From the NCBI GenBank assembly GCA_018266575.1, contig JAFEAE010000016.1, positions 1 through 64,000 on the forward strand: a stretch of 64,000 nt of DNA. The letters run 5' to 3'. Origin of the DNA: Bacteroidota bacterium. Its GTDB lineage: Bacteria > Bacteroidota > Bacteroidia > Chitinophagales > Chitinophagaceae. The translations under genes were made by a program, and so were the position numbers. Positions 53,105 through 62,209 of the stretch are shown here, one piece after another. Each line of letters starts with the position of its first letter. Position 1 is the stretch's first letter. Under the pieces are notes generated by a model. That model saw only the letters and a program-made list of their open reading frames with translations. It was not told the origin of the DNA and made no database searches.

Positions 53105-54602
53105 TGTGATCATAATGGGCAGTGGTATTGGCGGCCTGGTATGTGGCAACATACTAAGCCTGGAAGGCAGGCATGTTTGTGTACTGGAAAAGAACAAACA
53201 GATCGGCGGTTCGTTGCAAACATTTTCCCGGGAAAAAGTCATTTTTGATTCCGGCGTTCATTATATCGGCGGCTTGGGTGAAGGACAGAACCTCTACCAG
53301 ATATTCAAATATCTCGGATTAATGGAGAAATTGAAGTTGGAGAAAATGGATGAAGATGCGTTTGATAAGATCATTATTGGTGACGACACCAATGAATATC
53401 CCTTAGCGCAGGGTTATAAAAATTTCATTGCCAGATTAACTTTTTATTTTCCTGAAGAAAAAAATGCGATTGTAAAATATTGCGAAACGATTCAATCTAT
53501 ATGTAAAAAATTCCCGTTGTACAATTTGCGAAGCGGCGGACAGTATAGTGAAAAGCAAGATGTGCTTGAAACAGATACAAAATCGTTTATTGAATCGCTT
53601 ACCTCAAACAAAAAATTACAGGCAGTACTCGCAGGCAATAATATTTTATATGCAGGGCAAGCTGATAAAACGCCATTTTATATTCATGCATTGATATTAA
53701 ACAGCTATATCGAAAGCTCCTGGAAATGTATTGACGGTGGTTCGCAAATTGCAAAATACCTGGCGCAAAACATCCGCAGGCATGGAGGAGATGTATTAAC
53801 CAGTAAAGAAATAAAAAGCATCCGGGAAGAAAACGGAAAAATAATTCATGTTGAATTAACCAATGGGGAACGGATGTATGCAACAAACTATATTTCCAAT
53901 ATGCACCCTGTGCGTACAATGGAAATGCTGGAAACAAATTTGATCAAACCGGCGTACAAGAAACGTATCAGAAATTTAGAAAATGCGATTTCCTGTTTTA
54001 GCATCAATATTGTTTTGAATAAAGATTGCTTGCCTTATTTCAAGCACAATTATTACTGGCATAAAGAAAATGAGGTTTGGAATATGGAAAATTATTCAGA
54101 TGAAACCTGGCCTTTAGGTTATGCGTTGTTTTTATCGCCTTCTTCCAAAACAAATAAGTATGCTGATGTGTTATCGGTATTGACATATATGAGGTATGAT
54201 GAAGTGAAACAATGGGAACACACATTCAACACTACATCCAATGGGCAATCGCGGGGGGAAGATTATGAAAATTTTAAAAAACAAAAAGCCGAAATTTTTT
54301 TACGTGTTGTTGAACAAAAATTCCCTGAATTGAAAAATTTCATTCATTCATACTATGTTGCAACTCCGTTATCGTACCGCGATTATCTCGGCACAGGCGA
54401 TGGTTCGCTATACGGAATTGTGAAAGATTACAAAGACCCGGTAAAAACACTGATCGCACCGCAAACAAAAATTTCAAATTTCTTTTTAACCGGGCAAAAC
54501 CTCAACTTGCACGGCATACTTGGCGCAAGTATCACTGCATTAGCAACCTGTTGTGCTTTGCTCGGTAACGAAATCATTGTAGATAAAATAAAAAATGCGT
54601 AG
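53091..54602 (+). CDS. CrtI-like FAD-dependent oxidoreductase
   Basis: A 503-residue flavoprotein of the phytoene desaturase/polyprenyl oxidoreductase type. The N-terminal dinucleotide-binding motif is G-S-G-I-G-G-L (residues 10-16), with E33-K at the end of the second strand and GGSLQTF following. The C-terminal FAD motif is LTGQNLNLHGILGASITAL. In this locus it may desaturate the polyene or oxidise the aryl head; the exact step is not clear. It overlaps the gene before by 14 bases and the gene after by 8, so translation is probably coupled. Confidence 0.87.
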   Translation: MQQYDVIIMGSGIGGLVCGNILSLEGRHVCVLEKNKQIGGSLQTFSREKVIFDSGVHYIGGLGEGQNLYQIFKYLGLMEKLKLEKMDEDAFDKIIIGDDTNEYPLAQGYKNFIARLTFYFPEEKNAIVKYCETIQSICKKFPLYNLRSGGQYSEKQDVLETDTKSFIESLTSNKKLQAVLAGNNILYAGQADKTPFYIHALILNSYIESSWKCIDGGSQIAKYLAQNIRRHGGDVLTSKEIKSIREENGKIIHVELTNGERMYATNYISNMHPVRTMEMLETNLIKPAYKKRIRNLENAISCFSINIVLNKDCLPYFKHNYYWHKENEVWNMENYSDETWPLGYALFLSPSSKTNKYADVLSVLTYMRYDEVKQWEHTFNTTSNGQSRGEDYENFKKQKAEIFLRVVEQKFPELKNFIHSYYVATPLSYRDYLGTGDGSLYGIVKDYKDPVKTLIAPQTKISNFFLTGQNLNLHGILGASITALATCCALLGNEIIVDKIKNA

Positions 54603-56262
54603 AAGAAAAAAATTCTGGAAACGGTTATTATATGTCATCGCAGGCTTTTTTGCATTGCTGCTGATCTTATTTATTTATCTCAGCATTGTTTCAAAAACCG
54701 ATCCTCCGAAAATCAGCGACGAAAGTAGTTTGCAATGGCAGCGCAATGAACCGTATCCGGGTTTTTATACATTAAAGAATAACTGGTTCCGAAAAAGCAA
54801 AAGTGGTTTGTATGAATTGTATGTAGAAGGAGAACCTTTCGAACGCGGGGTTGTGAATGGAAAATTAACGAAAGAATTAGTACAGCGGCAGGAAGATTAT
54901 TTCAGTGAGCAGATCAACAAAATGATCCCTTCAAAATTTTACCTGCACTTCCTGAAATATTTTGTCGGATGGTTTAACCGCGACCTTGCCGAAAATGTTA
55001 CTGAAGAATATAAAGAGGAGATCTACGGTATTTCTTATTCTGCTTCTGACAAATACGGTTATATCGGTACAAATTATCAGCGCATCCTCAACTATCATGC
55101 AGCACATGATATCGGGCATGCGTTGCAAAGCATGGCATTAGTAGGCTGTACTTCTTTCGGAACCTGGGATGAGAAATCGCAGGACAGTGAAATGATTATC
55201 GGGCGCAATTTTGATTTTTATGTTGGCGATAAATTTGCTCATGATAAAATTGTTGCGTTCTTTAATCCTTCGCAAGGGCATAGATTCATGACAGTAACCT
55301 GGGGTGGTTTTATCGGGGCCGTATCCGGGATAAACGACCAGGGATTAACAGTAACGATCAATGCAGACAAAACAAAAATACCTACCGCATCTGCAACACC
55401 TGTCTCCCTTGTAGCAAGAGAAATTTTACAATATGCAAAGAATATTAATGAAGCTTATGAAATTGCGAAGAAGCGGAAGATGTTTGTGTCAGAATCTTTT
55501 CTGATAGGCTCTGCCAATGATAACAAAGCTGTGATCATTGAAAAAACCCCGGATACATTGGATCTGTACGACCCTAAAAAAGATTTTATTGTGTGTGCCA
55601 ATCACTTCCAGAGTAACGGTCTGGCACATACGAAATCGAATGAAGAGCAAATGAATGAAAGCGCTTCTCCGTACAGGTATAACCGGTTAATGCAATTGCT
55701 CAATGCCAATGGAAAAAATACCGTGCAAAAAACCGTTGACATTCTTCGAGACCGTAAAGGAATGAATGGCGAAGATATCGGCATGGGCAATGAAAAAGCA
55801 ATCAATCAACTGATCGCACATCATTCCATTGTTTTCGAGCCAAAAAAATTATTGGTTTGGGTGTCTACTTCACCCTGGCAACTGGGAGAATATGTTTGTT
55901 ATGACCTTAATAAAGTGTTTGCCCTGCGCGGAATGAAAGAAAATAGAGAGATCTGTGATTCCAGTCTTACCATTGCTGCTGACCCATTCCTGCAAACAAA
56001 AGATTTTCAAAATTTTCTTGCTTACAGAAATTTTAAACAGCGCATTGCTGACGGTGAAGAAATAAATACAGATAGCTTGGTTAACAGCAATCCGGATTTC
56101 TACCACACGTATGTTTTAGCCGGCGATTATTTATTTAAACGGAAAAATTTCGCAAAAGCAGAAAAAGAATACAATATCGCCCTGACAAAAGTGATCGCGA
56201 CAAAGAAAGAAGAAAATTATATTACCGGGCAGGTAAAGAAATGCCAGAAGAGTTTAAAATGA
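54595..56262 (+). CDS. Membrane-anchored C45/AAT-like Ntn hydrolase
   Basis: A 555-residue protein. A basic N-terminus and one membrane segment (about 10-31) anchor it. The main domain (about 75-430) resembles the acyl-CoA:6-aminopenicillanate acyltransferase (peptidase C45)/choloylglycine hydrolase group of N-terminal-nucleophile enzymes: G-C185-T-S-F, GRNFDF, and WGGFIGAVSGIND. Residues 505-545 resemble one TPR (DYLFKRKNFAKAEKEYNIAL). Here the nucleophile Cys is internal, so autocleavage or a Cys-exposing loop must be assumed. In the pigment locus it could transfer or release acyl groups outside the cytoplasm. Confidence 0.8.
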   Translation: MRRRKKFWKRLLYVIAGFFALLLILFIYLSIVSKTDPPKISDESSLQWQRNEPYPGFYTLKNNWFRKSKSGLYELYVEGEPFERGVVNGKLTKELVQRQEDYFSEQINKMIPSKFYLHFLKYFVGWFNRDLAENVTEEYKEEIYGISYSASDKYGYIGTNYQRILNYHAAHDIGHALQSMALVGCTSFGTWDEKSQDSEMIIGRNFDFYVGDKFAHDKIVAFFNPSQGHRFMTVTWGGFIGAVSGINDQGLTVTINADKTKIPTASATPVSLVAREILQYAKNINEAYEIAKKRKMFVSESFLIGSANDNKAVIIEKTPDTLDLYDPKKDFIVCANHFQSNGLAHTKSNEEQMNESASPYRYNRLMQLLNANGKNTVQKTVDILRDRKGMNGEDIGMGNEKAINQLIAHHSIVFEPKKLLVWVSTSPWQLGEYVCYDLNKVFALRGMKENREICDSSLTIAADPFLQTKDFQNFLAYRNFKQRIADGEEINTDSLVNSNPDFYHTYVLAGDYLFKRKNFAKAEKEYNIALTKVIATKKEENYITGQVKKCQKSLK

Positions 56263-56358
56263 GCAATAAAAAATAATTAATAAGAAATAAGGAAGTTAAT
56301 GTAAGCTGCATGTTGTAACGATTCTCTCATTTCTTATTTTCCATTCCTATTTATTATT
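56263..56358. repeat. Heptamer array hairpin, locus 12
   Basis: Left arm 56263-56290: GCAATAA, AAAATAA, TTAATAA, GAAATAA. Right arm 56331-56358: TTCTTAT, TTTCCAT, TCCTATT, TATTATT. It fills the gap up to the acpS start codon at 56360. Confidence 0.78.
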
Positions 56359-56359
56359 T

Positions 56360-56734
56360 ATGATCCTTGGAACTGGTATAGATATGATCGAAGTGGAACG
56401 TGTTGAAGCCAAAATCAGCAAACACAGCGGTTTCAGGGAGATGGTGTTCTCACTAAAAGAAATCGAATACTGTGAAAAGAAAACACATCCGTTTCAACAT
56501 TATGCCGCACGTTTTGCTGCGAAAGAAGCTTTTTTAAAAGCAGCAGGAACAGGATGGATCAATGGCACTGCATTTAATGAAATAGAAATTCTGCCTGATG
56601 AAAAAGGCAAACCGGTTTTAAATCTGCTTGGAGAAACTGCAATAACATTTCAGTCATTACAAATAAAAAAAATATCCGTTTCGCTTTCGCATCTTAAAAG
56701 CATAGCATCGGCGGTTGTGGTGATTGAGAACTAA
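56360..56734 (+). CDS. acpS: Holo-[acyl-carrier-protein] synthase
   Basis: Attaches 4'-phosphopantetheine from CoA to the conserved serine of acyl carrier proteins. A 124-residue AcpS-type enzyme with the two magnesium/CoA motifs: G-T-G-I-D8-M-I-E and R-F-A-A-K-E56-A-F-L-K-A. Length is typical (about 125). It lies between the Ntn hydrolase gene and the ligase gene and probably activates the ACP encoded at 62210; it may also be the general AcpS of the cell. Confidence 0.95.
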   Translation: MILGTGIDMIEVERVEAKISKHSGFREMVFSLKEIEYCEKKTHPFQHYAARFAAKEAFLKAAGTGWINGTAFNEIEILPDEKGKPVLNLLGETAITFQSLQIKKISVSLSHLKSIASAVVVIEN

Positions 56735-56829
56735 CTTCTATATTTGGATATTGTTTCTCGCAGAGGCGCAAAGAAAATTTGTAAATGTTGGAATTCATTT
56801 GTTGCAATTACGCACGAATCTTGAAGCTG

Positions 56830-56910
56830 AATAGCTTAATAGTTATTCTACTGATGAACGGATTGCGACGCAACGATGATGCTATGAAAAACCGGAGTTG
56901 GTATTATAAA
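56830..56910 (+). repeat. Dispersed repeat family R1, full copy B
   Basis: Contains AGCTGAATAGCTTAATAGT, GAACGGATTGCGACGCAA, ACCGGAG and TTGGTATTATAAA. Its right end abuts the start codon of the ligase gene at 56913. A TTCTCGCAGAGGCGC element lies upstream near 56755. Confidence 0.75.
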
Positions 56911-56912
56911 AA

Positions 56913-58220
56913 ATGATTTCATTAATGTCATTCGATCAGCATACATCATTTCAATCTCCTGAAAAAATAAAAGAGTTACAGGGAAAAAAACTGCAGCATT
57001 TGCTGGCTTATCTCAACACCTACTCTCCTTTCTATAAAGAGCATTTCGCACAACATAAAATTGATATTGATAAAATAAAACATCTCGAAGATTTACCGCT
57101 TATTCCGCCAACACATAAAGAAGACCTGCAAAAAAGAAACAATGATTTTTTATGTGTTGAGCGTAGCCGCATCATCGAGTACACATCAACGTCGGGAACG
57201 CTGGGAAGCCCTGTTACCATTGCGCTTACAGACGATGACCTGAACAGGCTCGCTTATAATGAATATTGCTCATTCGTATGCGCCGATGGAAGCCCAGATG
57301 ATGTTTACCAGCTCATGCTCACACTTGACAGGCAATTTATGGCAGGTATGGCTTATTATTCCGGCATCCGGAAATTAGGTGCGGGCATTATCCGGCTTGG
57401 TCCCGGGGTACCATCATTGCAATGGGAAACCATCAACCGAATTAAGCCAACAGCAATTGTTGCCGTTCCTTCATTCATTTTTAAACTAACTCAATTTGCT
57501 CAAGAGTACCATATCGATGTTAATGCATCATCTATAAAAAAAGCGATCTGCATCGGAGAAAATATCCGCAACGCTGATTTTTCGCTGAACGTACTCGGCA
57601 AAAAAATTACAGAAGCATGGAATATTAAATTATTTTCTACGTATGCATCAACAGAAATGCAGACAGCGTTTACTGAATGCAGTGAAGGAAATGGTGGCCA
57701 TCTCAACCCGGAATTATTAATAGTAGAATTACTGGATGAAAATAATAATCCTGTTCCGGCAGGCGAAGCAGGTGAAGTAACGATCACCACACTCGGTGTG
57801 GAAGGCATGCCACTTCTGCGTTACAAAACAGGAGATATATGTATCTATCATAAAGACACATGCGGATGCAAACGAAATACAATTCGGTTGTCCCCGGTTG
57901 TGGGCCGCAAAAAGCAGATGATAAAATTCAAAGGCACTACCTTATATCCGCCTGCGTTATTCGATTTGCTGAACGATATGGAAGAAGTGAAAGATTATAT
58001 AGTGGAAGTGTACCCGAATGAAATTGGCATGGATGAAGTGTTGTTATATATAGTACCTGCAAATTTATCCGAAGAATGCGACCACAAAATCCGGGCTTAC
58101 CTGCAGGCAAAACTTCGTGTGAGCCCATATATTAAATATGTTTCGAGAGAGGAAGTATTGAAAATGCAGTTACCTGAATCGAGCAGAAAACCGGTAAAGT
58201 TTATCGATAAGCGAAGCTAA
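56913..58220 (+). CDS. PaaK-like aryl-CoA/ACP ligase
   Basis: A 435-residue adenylate-forming enzyme of the phenylacetate-CoA ligase group. The phosphate-binding loop TSTSGTLGSP is near residues 90-99, the adenylate-binding STYASTEMQ stretch about 246-254, and YKTGD about 307-311. The C-terminal domain follows with GRKKQMIKFKGTTLYP. Next to a tyrosine ammonia-lyase gene, the likely substrate is 4-coumarate, primed onto CoA or ACP for polyene extension. An R1 repeat forms its 5' untranslated region. The stop is followed by a heptamer array. Confidence 0.88.
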   Translation: MISLMSFDQHTSFQSPEKIKELQGKKLQHLLAYLNTYSPFYKEHFAQHKIDIDKIKHLEDLPLIPPTHKEDLQKRNNDFLCVERSRIIEYTSTSGTLGSPVTIALTDDDLNRLAYNEYCSFVCADGSPDDVYQLMLTLDRQFMAGMAYYSGIRKLGAGIIRLGPGVPSLQWETINRIKPTAIVAVPSFIFKLTQFAQEYHIDVNASSIKKAICIGENIRNADFSLNVLGKKITEAWNIKLFSTYASTEMQTAFTECSEGNGGHLNPELLIVELLDENNNPVPAGEAGEVTITTLGVEGMPLLRYKTGDICIYHKDTCGCKRNTIRLSPVVGRKKQMIKFKGTTLYPPALFDLLNDMEEVKDYIVEVYPNEIGMDEVLLYIVPANLSEECDHKIRAYLQAKLRVSPYIKYVSREEVLKMQLPESSRKPVKFIDKRS

Positions 58221-58227
58221 GTTTTAA

Positions 58228-58248
58228 GTATGAGCTATGAACTATGAG
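58228..58248. repeat. Heptamer array, locus 13
   Basis: GTATGAG, CTATGAA, CTATGAG in tandem after the ligase gene. Same vocabulary as locus 1; no facing arm was found. Confidence 0.75.
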
Positions 58249-58371
58249 GTTGGGTGACGTACTGATAACCATACTAACGGCCTGCATTGTTTACTTTCTA
58301 TTATAATTTTTCGTCTGTAGAAAAACGTTATTTTTGACGCCTTGTACTTTATAAATCTGGCATCTTTACTA

Positions 58372-58379
58372 TATTTTTG
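58372..58379 (+). promoter_or_regulatory. Candidate -7 promoter box (TATTTTTG)
   Basis: An exact TAnnTTTG match 26 bases before the ATG at 58406. An identical box lies at 58329-58336. It may start a second transcription unit of the pigment locus. Confidence 0.45.
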
Positions 58380-58405
58380 GGGTTATTCAAAATTTTAAGC
58401 AGTTC

Positions 58406-59980
58406 ATGAAATCTACCGGTGAAAAAGGACTTACGTTGAGCGAATTCAACGACATACTCTTCAAAGGCAAAGAATTGGTGTTGGATAAAGAAGCACTGGC
58501 CAACGTGGAAAAGAACCATCTCTTTTTAAAAGATTTTTCAAAGCACAAACTCATCTACGGCATCAATACCGGTTTTGGCCCGATGGCGCAATACAAAGTG
58601 AGTGAAGAAAATATATTACAACTTCAATACAATCTCATACGCAGCCATAGTTCAGGAGCAGGCAATTTGCTTCCGGCGTTTTTAGTAAAGGCTGTTATGA
58701 TCGCAAGATTAAATAGTTTGATGCAGGGCTTTTCAGGCGTGCATGTTGAAACTGTGGAATTGCTAAAAGAACTCATCAATAAAAACGTCAATCCTTGTAT
58801 TTTCGAACATGGTGGTGTTGGCGCAAGCGGCGATTTAATTCAACTGGCGCATCTCGGTTTGGTGCTCATCGGCGAAGGGGAAGTATTATACGAAGATGAG
58901 ATTCATCCTACAAAAAAAATATTCGATAAGCTCGGCATTAAACCGCTAAATATCCATATCCGTGAAGGATTGGCAATATTGAACGGCACATCTGCAATGA
59001 CAGGAATAGGAATGGTAAATATCATCCGTGCAAGAATATTGCTTGAATGGTCTGTGCTGTTATCTTCTGTAACGAATGAAATTATGGAAGCATTCGACGA
59101 TCACTATTCTTATGAACTCAATATTGTAAAACATCATAAAGGGCAAAACCGCATTGGTGCGATGATCCGTGAAATCCTGAAAGGAAGCAAGATGATCCGC
59201 AGCCGTTCCGAACATTTGTACAACCCGGAAAACCTGGACCAGGAAGTATTTGAAGATAAGGTGCAGGAATATTATTCACTGCGTTGTGTTACGCAGGTTT
59301 TAGGGCCGATATACGATACAATCAATCATGCAGAAAAAGTAGTTGTGAATGAATTGAATTCCGTGAATGATAATCCGGTGATCGATCATGAAAACCAGAA
59401 TATTTTTCATGGTGGAAATTTTCATGGCGATTATGTTTCGCTGGAAATGGATAAACTGAAAATTGCCATCACAAAATTGTCAATGCTTTCAGAACGCCAG
59501 TTGAATTATCTGCTGAACGATAAGCTCAACCAAAAATTCCCTCCGTTTGTAAACCTGGGTGTACTTGGTTTTAATTTCGGCATGCAGGGTGTTCAGTTTA
59601 CAGCAACATCAACCGTTGCAGAAAATCAAACATTATCTTTCCCGATGTATGTCCATAGTATTCCGAACAACAACGATAACCAGGATATTGTAAGCATGGG
59701 ATGTAATGCATCGTTAATGACAAAAAAAGTGATCGATAATTCATTCCAGGTACTTGCCATACAAATGATGACCGTTTTGCAGGCAATAGATTATATGGAG
59801 TGCGTTGATAAATTATCGCCCATCACTAAAGATATTTATACACGAGTACGGAAAATTTTTCCAAAATTTATTGAGGACACTCCCAAGTATAAAGATCTCG
59901 AAAACGTGCGCCGTTTCCTCGAAGACGCTGACCTGATCATTGATTTCAAATCGAGCTCAGCATCAGTAACTGCATCTTAA
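58406..59980 (+). CDS. Tyrosine ammonia-lyase (HAL/PAL/TAL family)
   Basis: A 524-residue MIO-dependent aromatic amino acid lyase. The prosthetic group forms from A140-S141-G142 in GGVGASGDL; the mobile Tyr is in YGINTGFG. The substrate-selectivity segment reads NLIR79-S80-H81-SSG. Although S-H is the classical histidine-type pair, the F. johnsoniae tyrosine ammonia-lyase (FjTAL), as I recall it, has the same segment and very similar text throughout (NFHGDYISLEMDKLKI-like region, HSIPNNNDNQDIVSMG). With the pigment context this points to tyrosine to 4-coumarate, the aryl head of flexirubin. It is cytoplasmic. Confidence 0.9.
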   Translation: MKSTGEKGLTLSEFNDILFKGKELVLDKEALANVEKNHLFLKDFSKHKLIYGINTGFGPMAQYKVSEENILQLQYNLIRSHSSGAGNLLPAFLVKAVMIARLNSLMQGFSGVHVETVELLKELINKNVNPCIFEHGGVGASGDLIQLAHLGLVLIGEGEVLYEDEIHPTKKIFDKLGIKPLNIHIREGLAILNGTSAMTGIGMVNIIRARILLEWSVLLSSVTNEIMEAFDDHYSYELNIVKHHKGQNRIGAMIREILKGSKMIRSRSEHLYNPENLDQEVFEDKVQEYYSLRCVTQVLGPIYDTINHAEKVVVNELNSVNDNPVIDHENQNIFHGGNFHGDYVSLEMDKLKIAITKLSMLSERQLNYLLNDKLNQKFPPFVNLGVLGFNFGMQGVQFTATSTVAENQTLSFPMYVHSIPNNNDNQDIVSMGCNASLMTKKVIDNSFQVLAIQMMTVLQAIDYMECVDKLSPITKDIYTRVRKIFPKFIEDTPKYKDLENVRRFLEDADLIIDFKSSSASVTAS

Positions 59981-60023
59981 TAATAACAACATCAGCTTAC
60001 ACAATTCATTGAAATAACAAAAG

Positions 60024-60043
60024 GAATACGTATTATCGTATTC
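60024..60043. repeat. Small hairpin between TAL and reductase genes
   Basis: GAATACG (60024-60030) pairs with CGTATTC (60037-60043), loop of 6. No strong T tract follows, so it may be an RNA-processing or stability site rather than a terminator. Confidence 0.5.
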
Positions 60044-60071
60044 ATCATTTTAAATTCAAATTCATCTGCAA

Positions 60072-60800
60072 ATGAAATGTGCTTTGGTAACCGGAGGTTC
60101 GCGTGGAATTGGAAGGGCGGTCTGCGTTAAAATGGCAGAAATGGGTTATTATGTGCTGGTAAATTATAAAAGCAATGCCGCAGAAGCAGAAAAAACATTG
60201 CAACTGATCAAAGATAAAAACGGCAATGGCGAGTTGATGCATTTTGATGTATCATCCAAAGAAAAAATCCAGGAAGTTTTGGGAAAATGGATAGAAGAAA
60301 ATCCGAACAACAATATAGATGTGCTTGTTAATAATGCAGGAATTAAAGATGATGGCTTGATGATATTTATGAAAGATGAGCAATGGGAGAACGTGATCAA
60401 AACAAATCTCGATGGATTTTTTTATATCACACGATTGGTAGTGAATGGCATGTTGCAGCGTAAATACGGAAGGATTATAAATGTGGTTTCTCTTTCCGGG
60501 TTAAAAGGCTTGCCGGGACAAGTGAATTACTCTGCCGCAAAGGCAGGGATTATCGGCGCTACAAAAGCACTGGCACAGGAAGTGGGAAGAAAAGGAATTA
60601 CAGTGAATGCTGTTGCACCGGGATTTATAAAAACAGATATGACGGAAGGATTGAATGAAAAAGAACTACAGAACCTGATTCCTGTAAGGCGTTTCGGGAC
60701 TTCGGAAGAAGTGGCGCATGCAGTAGGCTTTTTAGCTTCTGCCGAAGCAGGATATATTACAGGCCATGTTCTTTCTGTTAACGGAGGTTTATATTCTTAA
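60072..60800 (+). CDS. 3-oxoacyl-ACP reductase (FabG-like)
   Basis: A 242-residue classical SDR. The cofactor motif is T-G-G-S-R-G-I-G14, followed by NNAG, and catalytic Ser (VVSLSG) with Y153-S-A-A-K157. It reduces the beta-keto group on ACP-bound chains using NADPH. In this locus it is the ketoreductase of the polyene synthase, the counterpart of ApeQ/ApeO-region reductases in aryl-polyene clusters. A 9-bp hairpin starts at its stop codon. Confidence 0.93.
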   Translation: MKCALVTGGSRGIGRAVCVKMAEMGYYVLVNYKSNAAEAEKTLQLIKDKNGNGELMHFDVSSKEKIQEVLGKWIEENPNNNIDVLVNNAGIKDDGLMIFMKDEQWENVIKTNLDGFFYITRLVVNGMLQRKYGRIINVVSLSGLKGLPGQVNYSAAKAGIIGATKALAQEVGRKGITVNAVAPGFIKTDMTEGLNEKELQNLIPVRRFGTSEEVAHAVGFLASAEAGYITGHVLSVNGGLYS

Positions 60801-60820
60801 TTCTATTTTAGAATAGAATT
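60799..60820 (+). terminator. Hairpin at the end of the fabG-like gene
   Basis: AATTCTATT (60799-60807) pairs with AATAGAATT (60812-60820). There is no clean T tract, so termination strength is uncertain. An R2 repeat follows. Confidence 0.5.
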
Positions 60821-60902
60821 GATAGCACACGGATAGCGCTGATTGTTATGATGTATTAAGATATCAGTGCAAAATCATAATCATCATATATCAATCCGCG
60901 TT
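60818..60902. repeat. Dispersed repeat family R2, copy 3
   Basis: Contains GATAGCACACGGAT, GATTGTTATGATGT, AATCATAATCATCATA and AATCCGCG. It shares the TAGCACACGGAT and TTATGATGTA words with copies 1 and 2; its ends are partly inverted to each other. Confidence 0.65.
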
Positions 60903-60977
60903 CTATTTGCCAAAACAAACCGTCCAAACAATTAACCACCAACTACCAACTTTTTTCTTATTTTAGCCACAATCGAT

Positions 60978-62198
60978 ATGAACAGAGTAGTGATCACAGG
61001 CATGGGAATTTATTCTTGCATCGGAAAAAACCTCGATGAAGTTGCCACGTCATTACACCAGGGAAAATCAGGCATCATCGTCGATCCTGCACGTAAAGAA
61101 TTCGGCTATCGTTCGGGATTGACGGGCTTTGTGGAAAAACCAAATCTAAAAGGGCTGCTGGACAGAAGGGCAAGGATAACTTTACCGGAGCAAGGCGAGT
61201 ATGCGTATCTCGCCACATTAGAGGCATTGAAGAATGCAAAGCTGGAGCAGGATTATATCGATGCAAATGAAGCCGGTATTATTTATGGCAACGATAGTTC
61301 CGCAAAACCGGTTATCGAAGCAATCGACATCATCCGCGAAAAAAAAGATACCACACTTGTTGGTTCTGGTTCTGTTTTTCAAACCATGAATTCAACTGTA
61401 AATATTAACCTCGCCACGATCTTTAAATTAAAAGGCGTCAATTTCACATTAAGCGCAGCTTGTGCCAGCGGCTCACATTCTATCGGGTTGGGTTATCATT
61501 TTATAAAAACAGGATTGCAGGATTGTATTATTTGCGGCGGCGCCCAAGAAACAAATATTTACTCAATGGGTAATTTTGATTCGCTATCTGCGTTTTCTAT
61601 CCGGGAATCTGAACCAACAAAAGCATCACGACCTTTTGACCGCGACAGAGATGGATTGATACCGAGTGGTGGTGCTGCCACCGTGATTCTGGAAAGCCTG
61701 GAATCAGCAAAAAAAAGAGGGGCACCGATATTGGCAGAAGTGATTGGTTACGGATTTTCATCTAATGGGGGGCATATTTCTAACCCTACGGTCGATGGCC
61801 CGGTAAGATCATTGAATATGGCATTGAAAGACGCAGGTTTACAGGCAAAAGAAATTGATTATATTAATGCGCATGCCACCTCAACACCTGCAGGCGACGC
61901 CAGTGAAGCAAAAGCCATTGATGAAGTTTTCGGAACGGTAAAACCTCCTGTAAGTTCAACCAAATCAATGACAGGGCACGAATGCTGGATGGCGGGTGCC
62001 AGCGAGATTGTTTATTCGGTACTGATGATGCAGCGTTCATTTATTGCGCCAAATATTAATTTTGAGAACCCGGATGAAGATTCTGCAAAACTGAATATTG
62101 TAAAAAATACCATTGAAAAAAATATAAACGTAATTTTGTCGAATTCTTTTGGCTTTGGGGGAACCAACTCAACGCTTATTGTTCGAAAACTGACCTAA
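60978..62198 (+). CDS. Beta-ketoacyl-ACP synthase of the pigment locus
   Basis: A 406-residue KAS I/II-type condensing enzyme. The catalytic triad is C162 (SAACASGSH), H299 (INAHATSTP) and H334 (SMTGHECW). It extends the aryl-acyl starter with malonyl-ACP units. In aryl-polyene systems two ketosynthase-like subunits (KS and chain-length factor) cooperate; only this one, with all catalytic residues, is in the window. A partner could lie to the right. It is followed by the ACP gene after 11 bases. Confidence 0.94.
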   Translation: MNRVVITGMGIYSCIGKNLDEVATSLHQGKSGIIVDPARKEFGYRSGLTGFVEKPNLKGLLDRRARITLPEQGEYAYLATLEALKNAKLEQDYIDANEAGIIYGNDSSAKPVIEAIDIIREKKDTTLVGSGSVFQTMNSTVNINLATIFKLKGVNFTLSAACASGSHSIGLGYHFIKTGLQDCIICGGAQETNIYSMGNFDSLSAFSIRESEPTKASRPFDRDRDGLIPSGGAATVILESLESAKKRGAPILAEVIGYGFSSNGGHISNPTVDGPVRSLNMALKDAGLQAKEIDYINAHATSTPAGDASEAKAIDEVFGTVKPPVSSTKSMTGHECWMAGASEIVYSVLMMQRSFIAPNINFENPDEDSAKLNIVKNTIEKNINVILSNSFGFGGTNSTLIVRKLT

Positions 62199-62209
62199 AC
62201 GGGAGACGC

